The notes beneath the pieces are model-generated. The model saw only the letters and a program-made list of their open reading frames with translations, had not been told where the DNA came from and did no database searches. A DNA stretch of 64,000 nucleotides, taken from contig NZ_JAHKRS010000011.1 of the NCBI RefSeq assembly GCF_018863235.1, positions 88,002 to 152,001 on the forward strand. Direction: 5' to 3'. Below, piece by piece: positions 43,643 through 52,977 of the stretch. Origin of the DNA: Pseudomaricurvus albidus. Its GTDB lineage: Bacteria > Pseudomonadota > Gammaproteobacteria > Pseudomonadales > Cellvibrionaceae. Position 1 is the stretch's first letter. The number at the start of each line of letters is the position of its first letter. The position numbers and the translations under genes are program-made.

Positions 43643-44845
43643 TTATGCAACCTCCCACGCCGGGATTTGCTGTTCTTGCCAGTGGCTTCTCTCTTCCAAT
43701 GGGCTGTGACCCAATATGCTAATCTCTGGTTTAACATCACCGTACAAGGTGGTTCTTTGGCGGGGTGTGAAACCTGCAGAGTGAATCATTCGCTGCATTT
43801 CATCCGCAGTCACTTCCTGTCCGTAAAGGGCGCCAGCTGCTCTGGAAATACTTTCGTTCATCAGTGTGCCGCCCAGGTCATTGACCCCAAAAGTTTGTGA
43901 TTCCATGGCTAACTGAGGACCAAGCTTTACCCAGGACGCCTGGATATTATCAATGTATCCGTGAAACAGTATTCGAGCGACAGCGTGAATCGCAATGTGC
44001 TCACGTCGGGTCGGTCCAGGTCTTACATCATCGCTTTCCAGATACAGCGGCGAGTCATAGTGCACAAAGCCGAGAGGTACAAATTCGGTAAATCCACCGG
44101 TACGTTTCTGGATGTCACGTATTCTGATCATGTGATCTGCCCAGTGGTGTTCAGAATCCACATGTCCATACATCATGGTGGCGGTAGAAGAAAGCCCTAC
44201 GTTATGGGCTGTTTCTATGATTTCCAGCCATGCCTGAGCTGACAATTTATTTTTTGTTAGACGTCGTCGAACCTGAGTGTCCAGAATTTCAGCTGCAGTG
44301 CCGGGTATAGAGCCGAGACCTGCGAGTTTTAGATCCGTTAAGAAGTCTTTGTAGCTGCTACGACTTTTTCGCGCACCATAATAAATTTCAAAAGGTGAAA
44401 ACGCATGAATGTGAAGGTCGGGTAAGGCCGTTTTGATGGATCGAACAATATCCTGATAAAAATAAGGAGAGATATCAGGGTGTAATCCGCCTTGAATGCA
44501 TACTTCTGTTGCGCCACGATGATGTGCTTCAACGGCTCGGGAGATTATTTCATCCAGTGACAAAAGCTCCGCTGAGGTGTCGTCTTTAGACTTACCGTAA
44601 TTACAGAATCGGCAGGCCATGTAACAGACATTGGTGAAGTTAATGTTTCGGGTAACAACATAGCTGGTGGTATTGCCCTTGCTGGCCAGGCGTAGGGTGT
44701 GAGCAACATCCATGACTGCCTTGAGGTCGTCACCATCGGTCTTCAATAATGTGGTTGCATCTCGTTTACTCAATTCATCACCATTGAGTACGTGATCCAG
44801 TATTTTGGCTACGGGTTTTGATACATTAGAGAAATGAAGGTTCAT
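43643..44845 (-). CDS. cofH: FO synthase subunit 2, radical SAM
   Basis: 400 residues. The radical SAM cluster motif is CYMACRFCNYGK (CxxxCxxC). Nearby ATEVCIQGGLHPDI, HIHAFSPFEIYYGARKS and LGSIPGTAAEILD are CofH features (CofH/MqnC superfamily). CofH joins tyrosine-derived fragments to the pyrimidine 5-amino-6-ribitylaminouracil. It starts 9 bases after cofG and runs directly into cofD. Confidence 0.95.
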   Translation of the reverse strand: MNLHFSNVSKPVAKILDHVLNGDELSKRDATTLLKTDGDDLKAVMDVAHTLRLASKGNTTSYVVTRNINFTNVCYMACRFCNYGKSKDDTSAELLSLDEIISRAVEAHHRGATEVCIQGGLHPDISPYFYQDIVRSIKTALPDLHIHAFSPFEIYYGARKSRSSYKDFLTDLKLAGLGSIPGTAAEILDTQVRRRLTKNKLSAQAWLEIIETAHNVGLSSTATMMYGHVDSEHHWADHMIRIRDIQKRTGGFTEFVPLGFVHYDSPLYLESDDVRPGPTRREHIAIHAVARILFHGYIDNIQASWVKLGPQLAMESQTFGVNDLGGTLMNESISRAAGALYGQEVTADEMQRMIHSAGFTPRQRTTLYGDVKPEISILGHSPLEERSHWQEQQIPAWEVA

Positions 44846-44854
44846 AACACGTCC

Positions 44855-45973
44855 TTACCTAAAATTAGTGACAAGTCCACTGGCATCAGCGGTGGCAATA
44901 AGCCGATGGATAATGGATTTATCCACATACTCAGTTGTCAGATAATCGGGATACACCGTCAGTCTTTCTCTAAGCTGAAATCCCTGGCGCGAACAGTGAT
45001 CAGAGAGTGTTTCAATATTTGGCCAGGCACATTCGGGGTTGATAAAATCTTGTGTTAACGGAGAAATTCCTCCCCAGTCATTAATGCCTGCTGATAGGTA
45101 GTTAGCATGGTGCTGATGTAGATTGGGAGGTGCCTGAAGGCTGATAGAAGGGTCTAAAATGAGTCTCGCTACAGCCAGTGTTTTAAGCATTTCTTTCAGA
45201 TCTGGTTCTGGATAGTCGGCCATTGCAGTGCCGGGTTTGGATCTGAAATTCTGGATAATGACTTCCTGAATATGACCGTACTGAAGATGGATTTCATTGA
45301 TTGCCATCAAGGCGTCGATCCGATCCTGCCAGCTTTCGCCGATGCCAATCAGTAAACCCGTGGTAAATGGAATCTGAAGTTTTCCGGTATTTTCCAGTGT
45401 CTGTAATCGTAACTTGGGAGATTTGTCCGGGCAGCGATAATGCGGGCCGCCTTTGCGCATGAGTTGCATGTTCAGGCTTTCGAGCATCATGCCCATACTG
45501 GCAGCGACGGGTTTTAATTGTTTGATTTCATCGATGCTCAAGGTGCCGGCATTAACGTGAGGCACAAGACTGGTTTCTAGCAGGGTGAATTCGCACATGT
45601 CCTGCAAGTAATCCACCATACGAACATAACCCAAACCGCTTAATATTTTTGCGGCTTTTGAATAACGTAATTCCGGTTTTTCGCCAAGACTGAACAGGGC
45701 TTCTTTACATCCCATTTGTTCGCCTTCACGTAATGTCTTTGTTACTTCGCCCAGGCTCATGATGTTGGCATCTGGATGATCTGGATGTTTTACAAAGGTG
45801 CAATATCCACACTCGTCACGACACATGTTGGTCAGCGGAATGAACACTTTTTTGGAGTAAGTGACCGTATCTCCCCAGGATGCATCCCTGATTTTTTCCG
45901 CTTCGAGCATGAGGAACTTCAGGTCGTCGTCGCCTGAAAACTCCATATCGTACCAACGCTTGTAGTCTGTCAT
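44855..45973 (-). CDS. cofG: FO synthase subunit 1, radical SAM
   Basis: 372 residues. Radical SAM motif LTNMCRDECGYCTFVKHP (CxxxCxxC), then LFSLGEKPELRYS, LETSLVPHVNAGTLS and GLLIGIGESWQDRIDAL, all typical of CofG. It completes formation of the deazaflavin FO with CofH. In actinobacteria the two are fused as FbiC; here they are separate genes. First gene of the cof operon, divergent from upp with two RutR-like sites in the shared promoter. Confidence 0.95.
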   Translation of the reverse strand: MTDYKRWYDMEFSGDDDLKFLMLEAEKIRDASWGDTVTYSKKVFIPLTNMCRDECGYCTFVKHPDHPDANIMSLGEVTKTLREGEQMGCKEALFSLGEKPELRYSKAAKILSGLGYVRMVDYLQDMCEFTLLETSLVPHVNAGTLSIDEIKQLKPVAASMGMMLESLNMQLMRKGGPHYRCPDKSPKLRLQTLENTGKLQIPFTTGLLIGIGESWQDRIDALMAINEIHLQYGHIQEVIIQNFRSKPGTAMADYPEPDLKEMLKTLAVARLILDPSISLQAPPNLHQHHANYLSAGINDWGGISPLTQDFINPECAWPNIETLSDHCSRQGFQLRERLTVYPDYLTTEYVDKSIIHRLIATADASGLVTNFR

Positions 45974-46051
45974 TAGTCGCCCTTAAACGATTTGTGCACC
46001 AAAAAAATACATAATTTATAAGAAAAATTAGGTCTTGCACCAAAATAAAAC

Positions 46052-46067
46052 CTGTCCAGTTGGTCAG
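46052..46067. promoter_or_regulatory. RutR-like operator (site 1)
   Basis: CTGTCCAGTTGGTCAG matches 11 of the 14 defined bases of the E. coli RutR consensus TTGACCA-NN-TGGTCAA, as recalled. In the AT-rich divergent promoter 79 bases upstream of cofG and 155 bases upstream of upp. Confidence 0.55.
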
Positions 46068-46121
46068 GAAATTAAAGGCTATTTTAATTTTAAAATTATG
46101 GCAATAATTTTTTTAAATAAC

Positions 46122-46137
46122 TTGACCATGAGGTCAG
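46122..46137. promoter_or_regulatory. RutR-like operator (site 2)
   Basis: TTGACCATGAGGTCAG matches 12 of 14 defined bases of the RutR consensus. Same divergent promoter, 70 bases from site 1 (7 helical turns at about 10 bp per turn). A RutR-like regulator gene lies 0.9 kb away. Confidence 0.65.
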
Positions 46138-46221
46138 AATAAACATTTAATTAATCTCAGAAGAAGATATGAATAGAGCGGTTACTCAGGCGTGAATGAA
46201 ACGATTCAAAGGACAAAATCT

Positions 46222-46857
46222 ATGACGAGAAACGTGGTTGAAATAGATCACCCTCTTATTCAACACAAGCTGACAATAATGAGAGATCGTTCTACGGCTT
46301 CCGGAAAATTCAGGATGCTCTTAAAAGAAATCAGCTTGCTGATGGGTTATGAAGCAACTCGTGATTTGGCCATGACACTTAAGAATATAGAAACACCTCT
46401 GGCTGAAATGAATGCACCGACTCTGGCGGGAAAGAAGCTATGCATTTTTTCCATCTTGCGAGCTGGCGATGGTCTTCTAAATGGTTTACTTGAACTAGTC
46501 CCTTCCGCTCGGGTAGGGCACATCGGTATTTATCGAGATCCCGAAAGCTTTGAGGCGGTTGAGTATTTTTTTAAAGGGCCTCAACAGCTGGAAGATCGAC
46601 TGAGTCTGGTGGTGGATCCCATGTTGGCAACGGGACACTCTGCAGTAGCAGCTATCGATCACATCAAAAGCAAGGGGGCAAAAGACATCCGGTTTATTTG
46701 CTTGCTGGCCGCACCAGAAGGATTGGAGGCCCTTCACCAGGCGCATCCTGATGTTACGGTCTTTACCGCGTCTATCGAATCAGGACTCAATGAAAAAGGC
46801 TACATACTGCCCGGAATTGGTGATGCCGGTGACAGAATTTTTGGTACATCGCGATAA
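46222..46857 (+). CDS. upp: Uracil phosphoribosyltransferase
   Basis: 211 residues from the ATG at 46222 (AAAGGA at good spacing). E. coli Upp (208 residues) starts at the equivalent point; a GTG ten codons upstream is possible but less likely. [20 protein letters not shown] is the PRPP-binding motif, and [36 protein letters not shown] are Upp landmarks. It converts uracil and PRPP to UMP. Divergent from cofG, it ties the F420 cluster to pyrimidine metabolism. Confidence 0.93.
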   Translation: MTRNVVEIDHPLIQHKLTIMRDRSTASGKFRMLLKEISLLMGYEATRDLAMTLKNIETPLAEMNAPTLAGKKLCIFSILRAGDGLLNGLLELVPSARVGHIGIYRDPESFEAVEYFFKGPQQLEDRLSLVVDPMLATGHSAVAAIDHIKSKGAKDIRFICLLAAPEGLEALHQAHPDVTVFTASIESGLNEKGYILPGIGDAGDRIFGTSR

Positions 46858-46996
46858 AGGCATAGCGCGAATCGGAGAATGAAAGACATGGGGATTCGAT
46901 TATCGCTATAAATTGGGAGTCTATACGTGGCCATGACTATGCCGAATGTGCGAAAATATCGCCAGAAATTGTTCTTAAGTGAAGATGTCCTGATTT

Positions 46997-47632
46997 ATGC
47001 CAAATCCAAAGACCCCAAGCAAAGCCAGAAAGTCTGATATTCGCGAGGCCAATACCCGCCAGATTATCGCTGCAGCTGAAGCGTTATTCGCAGAAAAAGG
47101 CTTCAACGGGACTTCAACTCAGGAAATTGCTGATAAGGCAGGCCTGCCAAAAGCCAATGTGCATTATTACTTTAAAACCAAGCAGGACCTGTATGCGGTA
47201 CTGCTGAAAGATATTCTTGATGCCTGGATGCAGGACGCCAGGTTTTTTCAAATTTCGGACGAACCTGAAGAGGTACTTCGGCAATATATCCAGGCCAAGA
47301 TGGAACACTCTTTTTCTCGCCCGAAGGGCTCTAAAGTCTGGGCGATGGAAATTATTCAGGGTGGGCCAATCTTAGGTAAAGAGATCAAAAAGGCATTGGT
47401 GACCTGGGATGAAACAGTGACTCAAAAAATCCAGTCCTGGATTGATCGTGGTAAAATATATCCTGTGCAACCACAGAGTCTTCTGAATATGATCTGGTCC
47501 TCGACACAATATTATGCAGATTATGATTATCAGGTTAAGGCGCTCAATGGTAACAAGCAATTAAGTGCGGCCCAAAAAAAGCAAGCTGTTGAGGATGTTA
47601 CCCGTCTGATTCTTAACGGTATTCTCAAGTAA
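46997..47632 (+). CDS. RutR-like TetR-family regulator
   Basis: 211 residues. TetR-type HTH NTRQIIAAAEALFAEKGFNG, STQEIADKAGLPKANVHYYF and the C-terminal RutR-type ligand domain (RPKGSKVWAMEIIQGGPILG, LLNMIWSSTQYYADYDYQV). E. coli RutR binds uracil or thymine and releases its TTGACCA-type operators. The similar DNA sites in the cofG/upp promoter and the nearby nucleobase permease and catabolic genes make this the likely pyrimidine sensor. It is 139 bases from upp on the same strand. Confidence 0.85.
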   Translation: MPNPKTPSKARKSDIREANTRQIIAAAEALFAEKGFNGTSTQEIADKAGLPKANVHYYFKTKQDLYAVLLKDILDAWMQDARFFQISDEPEEVLRQYIQAKMEHSFSRPKGSKVWAMEIIQGGPILGKEIKKALVTWDETVTQKIQSWIDRGKIYPVQPQSLLNMIWSSTQYYADYDYQVKALNGNKQLSAAQKKQAVEDVTRLILNGILK

Positions 47633-47715
47633 TTATTGCTGTAGCTTTGCTGGGCAGCAGAGGGAGATGTTTCTTCCGACTGCATTTATGGGATAACCTC
47701 CATTGGTTAATCTGA

Positions 47716-47747
47716 TGGTCGCACTCTGATTCCACAGAATGCGACCA
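47716..47747. terminator. Hairpin between the TetR gene and the glycerophosphodiesterase remnant
   Basis: TGGTCGCA (47716-47723) pairs with TGCGACCA (47740-47747), with further partial pairing inside. No T run, so only a possible bidirectional terminator. Confidence 0.4.
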
Positions 47748-47756
47748 CCGACAGGA

Positions 47757-48217
47757 CTATTTAAGGTTCATACAATTGGCGTAGTAGCTGGTAGTAGCGG
47801 GCCAATCAGAAAACACACCAATCACGCCCACATCTTTAGCAAGCACATCCAGAACGTTCATGGTGTCGCCGTCGTTGTTGATCGAACTGGCTACCGTCTG
47901 GTGATACCAGCCGCCGCCATTTTTCAAGGGGCCATCACGTTCCAGTGTCCAGGTAATGATGTCGAGTCCAGCACTTTTGGCGGCTTTGGCGTAAGTGGAA
48001 GGTACCATCTCACCCGCAGGATCCAGTTCCAGTAACATCCAGATCGGTGGGGCAATAATTTTTACTCCTGCGGTAACCAGTTCTCCCATGGTGGGCTCCC
48101 AGGTTGCTGGGTTGGTGTGGTCAAACCCGGCAATACCGTAGCGGCCATCCAGAAACACGGCTTGTTGGGGGTTGGCCATCAACGGTACGGAAACCTTAGT
48201 TAAGGGAAAAATACCCC
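47757..48217 (-). pseudogene. Glycerophosphodiester phosphodiesterase-family gene, C-terminal remnant
   Basis: About 150 residues remain, with the C-terminal end of a GDPD-like barrel: [56 protein letters not shown] and [20 protein letters not shown]. The family is normally 250-400 residues. The reading frame runs back to a TAA at 48219-48221, and the catalytic N-terminal part is absent, so the gene was cut off, most likely when the adjacent Tn3-family element or its flank arrived. Confidence 0.6.
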
Positions 48218-48424
48218 TTTAATATCAATTGATTACAGTGATTCAGTATATTTGTTGATCAGGGCGGTATGGGCAGGGAAATGACCCAGCGGTGGCGTAG
48301 CTTGCATGCTTGTAGTGAAAGGGCAGGCGCTGAGCTATTGGCGTAAGCCTACTTATTGTCCTTCATCAATTCAAGCTCGGAAAGGAGATGAGGTGCCTGA
48401 CACCGTTGCATCCGGTTTAATTAC
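48218..48424. other. Junction between the glycerophosphodiesterase remnant and the Tn3 transposase
   Basis: About 200 bases. A terminal inverted repeat of a Tn3-family element is expected here, close to the transposase stop, but no sequence starting GGGG and ending TAAG could be paired confidently with the right side. GAGGTGCCTGACACCG near 48388 is an imperfect dyad. Confidence 0.4.
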
Positions 48425-51400
48425 TCAGGGAAATTCGTCATCTTCAGTTACTCGAATGGGTCTCAATCCCCCCGCTTCAACATTAGGGTCGATGTCAAAT
48501 GAGTACCGGCCAAGTACATGAAGATGCTCTTGACCTAAAGGCGACAATTGGGCGACATCCTCGCGGTTTATTTTGTGGCCATTGGCTTTCAGATATTGCA
48601 GTACGGCCTCAATATACAAGGTATTCCATAACACCACGATATTGAGCACCAAACCCAGTGCCCCTAATTGATCTTCTTGCCCCTCCTTGTAAGGGCGACG
48701 CAGTTCCCCTCGTCGGCCGTAGAAGATGGTTCTCGCCAATGTATGGCGACTCTCGCCCCGATTAAGCTGGCTAAGAATGATGCGACGGTACTTCTTATCA
48801 CGTAGATAACGAAGGCCATGTATCGTTTTATTGGCCTTGCCAACTTCGGCGATGGCTTTGGCCAGCGCTGAAGGTCGCTTCGAGCTCAGTAGCGTCTTTA
48901 TGAGTTCCACGGCACCAATCTTTCCGGTTCTGAGCGAACCCGCGATGCGTAGCATATCCTCCCAGTGGTTGGAAATACGTTCTTGCTTCATGTAATTTTT
49001 GGAGTGGGCATTCATCACGCCGTAGTCAACTTCTTTGTCAAACCGCCAAAACCGCATTGAACCGATATCCGCTATGCGAGGACTGAATTGGTAACCTAAC
49101 AGCCAAAAAAGCCCAAAAACGATGTCACTGGTACCGGCCGTATCTGTCATCACTTCCTTCGGATCCAGAGCCGTTTGTTGCTCTAGCAAACCTGCAAGCA
49201 AATAGATTGAGTCTCTTTCCGTCCCGGGTATCAGGAGCCCGTGAAATCCCGCGTATTGATCGGTCAGAAAATTGTAGTAGGTCACACCGGGTTTGGAGTG
49301 AAAGTACTTTTTATTGTAACGCGTGTAGGCCGTATGAGAGGGGGCAATAAATCGCAACCCATCCGCTGAAGCTATCTCGCCGCCACCCCACAGTCTTACT
49401 AACGGCAGATCAGCGTGGTATTCGACAAGAACAGCATTGGCTTTGGCAATTGTTTCTGCGCGGAGATAGTTCTTTTTCACCCATGTTAGTCGACGGCGAC
49501 TCAACGCAGGGTGACCTGGCTTTATCAGAGGTTCTATTCCTATATTACAGGCCTCTGCGAGTAAGACAGCACAGATACTGATGGGCAGATCAGAGACACG
49601 GCTACTTTCTTCGCTGATATGAAAAAACTCATCGGCAAAACCTGTCTGGCAGTGGATTTCCAGCAGAATCTCAGGCAAGTCAACATAAGGCATCAACGCC
49701 TTGACTCGTTCCCTTAAAAGCTCCAGGCTTTCTCGTTCATCCTGCTTTTCAAGGGGTGTCAGAATAATATGCGGTTTACTATTTTTGGTCTCAAATCTGA
49801 CGCTCGGATTTTCAGGTAAATTCGCTAGGAAATCCAGATAGCTTTGATTGACGGTGTCGACAAGTTCCTGGACTTTGGGCGCAGGGTCTTCACTGAGGTT
49901 GAGCGCACGGCAAATACTGGGCTTAAGCTGTTGCCATTCGTGTCCCCGGAGTAAGCGCAATCTTGGATTCCCCCACCGCTCGCTTGGTTTTACGTATATT
50001 TCACGCCTTTGCAAGTTGTCTCGAAATAACTTTGTAAGGTAAACACAGTAAGCGCTTTTATCAACCTCGCCCTCCTTGACAATGTGCTTCTTCCAGTTTT
50101 TGGAAATCAAAGATAGCACTGGTTTAAACGATGACTTTGTCGAATCATTGCCCTCAAAACCATGTTCCACCAGCTGCTTGATTGCGTTAAGAACCGGGGT
50201 TCCATCATTAGTGCTGTGAAAATCTATCGCCTGCATAAGCCTGGGTAAAAATCGTTTTATGCGGTTGTATTGCGCTATCCACTCTGTTTGATATTGATCA
50301 CCTCTCGGACGCGCCAAGGATCTCACCGTTTCAATCGCTGCACCGATTTTCTTGCTAGATACAAGGCTGAATGCCTTACCCCTCAAATCATGGGCCTCAA
50401 CACCACCATCTAAAAGCACATCGCAAGCCTGGGCGAGTAACAACGCCGCCTCATCCAGGTCTTTCAATGTTCTCAAGCGGTGTTTTTGCGCCTGAAGTCT
50501 TGCTTGTCTTTGAATATCCGCAATGAAGGCCTCGAAGAGATCGAGGCTATCGTCAATCAGCTTCACTTCCATGTATTGCGCAAAAGCCACCAGAAAGGCG
50601 GGTCGCTGGGCCGCGGTCATCCTTCTGATATTGATCGCATGCGCTTTCATCGTACGTTTAGCGAGGTTCAGGACGCGATTACTTGGCAAGCTGGACAGGT
50701 CAATCGAATTTACAGCCAACTCCCTTACCATCGACAGCCGTTGAAGAACTGCCAGAATCGATGTGCTGTTGACGTTGTCCACAGGGGAGCGAAGATAGTC
50801 TAACACGCTGGTGTGCTCTGTCGGCCCTGGTACGGTCAGTGAGTCGAGGTTGTTGCGATCCTTATCACTGAGCAAATTGTTGATTTTGTTGACCATGCGG
50901 GAAAAGGCTCGCTGGCGCACTGTGGAAATCAGTCGGCTGAGTGTGGTGACGCCAGGTAGAATGGTCTTTGCTGCCACCAATTGGCGCGTGGCCATATCAA
51001 ATAAAATGCTGGGTCTTTCGTCTCCGACCCACGCTCGAGCATAAAGCCAGCGAAGGAGGCGAAAATTGGATGAGGGGTCGCTAAACTCGGTGTAACCGTA
51101 GATCTCCTTTATCTGTCGGAGATGTTCTTGCTTCGCTGCTTTTGTGTAATGATGTCGGGCTGAAATGTCCTTGATTTGCAGTTGAGAAGCCACATAATGG
51201 ACGGCCCTTAATGGAATCACATTCAAGTTATTAACGTTGGTACCGAGAAAACGCAGTGTACACAGTTGCAATGCATAGCCCAATTGATTAGCTTTTTTGC
51301 GACGCTGTTGAATAATTTCAAGATCATTATCGTCGAGGAAAAAGTAGTGAGCCAACTGCGTCTTCGACGGGGAGCCGTTATATTTACCGTAGGATTTCTT

Positions 51401-51430
51401 CTGGTCTTTGGTGAGGAATTCGACAGGCAT
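48425..51430 (-). CDS. tnpA: Tn3-family transposase
   Basis: 1001 residues, full length for TnpA of Tn3-family transposons. N-terminal DUF4158 (VEFLTKDQKKSYGKYNG) and C-terminal catalytic DDE domain: FHGLLIPGTERDSIYLLAGL, EVMTDTAGTSDIVFGLFWLL, then WNTLYIEAVLQYL with the final Glu. It appears intact. The family moves replicatively and usually carries a resolvase; none was found beside it. A RES toxin-antitoxin pair lies 1 kb upstream of it, a combination known in Tn3-family elements. Confidence 0.93.
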   Translation of the reverse strand: MPVEFLTKDQKKSYGKYNGSPSKTQLAHYFFLDDNDLEIIQQRRKKANQLGYALQLCTLRFLGTNVNNLNVIPLRAVHYVASQLQIKDISARHHYTKAAKQEHLRQIKEIYGYTEFSDPSSNFRLLRWLYARAWVGDERPSILFDMATRQLVAAKTILPGVTTLSRLISTVRQRAFSRMVNKINNLLSDKDRNNLDSLTVPGPTEHTSVLDYLRSPVDNVNSTSILAVLQRLSMVRELAVNSIDLSSLPSNRVLNLAKRTMKAHAINIRRMTAAQRPAFLVAFAQYMEVKLIDDSLDLFEAFIADIQRQARLQAQKHRLRTLKDLDEAALLLAQACDVLLDGGVEAHDLRGKAFSLVSSKKIGAAIETVRSLARPRGDQYQTEWIAQYNRIKRFLPRLMQAIDFHSTNDGTPVLNAIKQLVEHGFEGNDSTKSSFKPVLSLISKNWKKHIVKEGEVDKSAYCVYLTKLFRDNLQRREIYVKPSERWGNPRLRLLRGHEWQQLKPSICRALNLSEDPAPKVQELVDTVNQSYLDFLANLPENPSVRFETKNSKPHIILTPLEKQDERESLELLRERVKALMPYVDLPEILLEIHCQTGFADEFFHISEESSRVSDLPISICAVLLAEACNIGIEPLIKPGHPALSRRRLTWVKKNYLRAETIAKANAVLVEYHADLPLVRLWGGGEIASADGLRFIAPSHTAYTRYNKKYFHSKPGVTYYNFLTDQYAGFHGLLIPGTERDSIYLLAGLLEQQTALDPKEVMTDTAGTSDIVFGLFWLLGYQFSPRIADIGSMRFWRFDKEVDYGVMNAHSKNYMKQERISNHWEDMLRIAGSLRTGKIGAVELIKTLLSSKRPSALAKAIAEVGKANKTIHGLRYLRDKKYRRIILSQLNRGESRHTLARTIFYGRRGELRRPYKEGQEDQLGALGLVLNIVVLWNTLYIEAVLQYLKANGHKINREDVAQLSPLGQEHLHVLGRYSFDIDPNVEAGGLRPIRVTEDDEFP

Positions 51431-51691
51431 GCTGTGATCAGTAACCCATAAGTCTAATTTTTGTATTGAGGAGCATAATCGTCTAAGGCTTTTTGTTTGT
51501 GTTCAGATAATGAGCGACAAATGATGCTCTGCCACACAAGGAGTTGCAGCTTATTGACAATCTGAGGATTCACGATAAGAATAAAAAGCCACGCAACGCT
51601 AAACGATATCATGCGCAATGGCAATGTCCTGGTTAGGCGGCTGGCAATATTAAACAGGTTGATCCGATTTGTGTAACACTGGCTACTCACC

Positions 51692-51988
51692 ATGACGAGG
51701 AGACTGGAACTGACAATGGAGCAACTCACGGCGGAACAACGGCATTTGGCCAAGCTCATCGACGAGCACGTGTGTAAGTTTCCGGAGACCGACTCGGGTA
51801 ACGAACAACTGTTGACAACGGTTTATGATTACATGGCGGCCTTTAAAATCATCATGGACAGTGCCACTCGCCTGCAAATGGATTACCTGAGTCAGCAGTA
51901 TCCAGGCTTCCATCGATTTGGAAAACTTCTCGAATCGATTGCACAAGGTATATCAACAGGTGCTATTGAAGTCCCGCGAGACCATTGA
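51692..51988 (+). CDS. Small protein of unknown function between tnpA and the TA pair
   Basis: 98 residues from the ATG at 51692, or 90 from the ATG at 51716 (MEQLTAEQRH). Helical and charged, with no signal peptide or membrane segment (LTAEQRHLAKLIDEHVCKF, FKIIMDSATRLQMDYLSQQY). Divergent from tnpA and apart from it by 261 bases. Small accessory genes near Tn3 transposases include regulators of transposition or resolution, but no such family is recognised here. Confidence 0.5.
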   Translation: MTRRLELTMEQLTAEQRHLAKLIDEHVCKFPETDSGNEQLLTTVYDYMAAFKIIMDSATRLQMDYLSQQYPGFHRFGKLLESIAQGISTGAIEVPRDH

Positions 51989-52389
51989 TCGTGATGTCGG
52001 TAAACCCTTCACAGGGAGCTGACCAAACCTGGTTGTTTATTGATCTGCCAGGGAGGTGAGGCTACCGTCTGCAGTTCAGGGATCAGTGGTGCTTCGTCTA
52101 GGATGTCTATCAACTGAACCGCTAGTGTCGGCTCCGGGCCCACGGTATTGCCGCTTCGAGACCGCTAAATGCCGTCTGCCGGGTATCGCAGAGGTGGATT
52201 GGGGTATCAGCGCGATACGCGCTGTGTGTCTTTGCTCAGTCCGGGTTGCACACCGGTGATCCTGAGCCTCCGGCGTACAGTCTTGAGTTAATATTCAATA
52301 TTTGGCTTTTGTCTCCCCCCATGCGGTTGCAGTGCTGTCGCATTTGGCCTATTATTAACTATGACTAACATACGAAGAGGGCGTTAATC
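51989..52389. other. 400-base stretch between the small gene and the TA pair
   Basis: No gene recognised. Contains GTATC-AGCGC-GATAC at about 52205 (an inverted repeat) that could belong to a resolution or operator site. An AT-rich segment at 52290-52310 may be the TA promoter. Confidence 0.4.
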
Positions 52390-52977
52390 ATGCTGGCGGA
52401 ACAGGACCTGCGTACTCTCCAGGATGCGGGCATCAACAATATTGAAACGCTTGCCTCCGCGGCGGCGGCTTTCCTGCGTGCACACCCGATTTACACGGTG
52501 CCGCTGATGCCCAATGCCCTGTCAGAGCAAGAAGAGACCTTTTTACGCCAAGGCGGCGCCATCGGGGTAGGGGGCGCCAATAAAGACGCTGCCTCAGCGA
52601 ATGTGACCATTATCGCTGGGGAATACGCCCAGATGGTGGCTACCGCCCATAGCCAGCAGGAAGTGGCCACCCGCCTGAGCGTGAGCACCAGCCGTATTCG
52701 ACAACGGCTTGATAGTGGTTCGCTCTATGCTATCGATGGCCCCTCAGGTCGGGTCTGCCCCCAATTTCAATTTGCTGATGGTAGCACTCTACCCGGTCTG
52801 GAATCCGTGCTTGAGGTGATCAGCAGAGAGGCGCACCCGGTGGCCGTACAGCGTTTCTTTCTGACAGTCAGTCCGGATCTCGAATCGGATACGCTGGGGC
52901 GGGCCCTCAGCCCGCGGGACTGGTTGCTGACTGGACATTCGCCGGAGTCAGTGAAACTGTTGGCTAGGGAGCTTTGA
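52390..52977 (+). CDS. Antitoxin partner of the RES toxin (HTH protein)
   Basis: 195 residues. A helix-turn-helix-like segment (HSQQEVATRLSVSTSRIRQRL, then DSGSLYAIDGPSGRV) and a C-terminal part (LSPRDWLLTGHSPESVKLLA) similar to the DUF2384/MbcA-type antitoxin end that plugs the toxin active site. It ends on the first base of the toxin ATG (TGATG). RES toxins are always preceded by such an antitoxin. Assignment relies on context and motif pattern. Confidence 0.7.
   Translation: MLAEQDLRTLQDAGINNIETLASAAAAFLRAHPIYTVPLMPNALSEQEETFLRQGGAIGVGGANKDAASANVTIIAGEYAQMVATAHSQQEVATRLSVSTSRIRQRLDSGSLYAIDGPSGRVCPQFQFADGSTLPGLESVLEVISREAHPVAVQRFFLTVSPDLESDTLGRALSPRDWLLTGHSPESVKLLAREL

Noticed and set aside
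48190..48217. CTTAG...GGGAAAAATACCCC as a Tn3 terminal repeat
   Set aside because: The orientation points the wrong way for the Tn3 element on the right, and it is too short with no partner repeat.
51454..51759. Minus-strand 101-codon frame upstream of tnpA
   Set aside because: It overlaps the better plus-strand gene at 51692 and its composition is Ser/Cys/Ile-rich and shadow-like.
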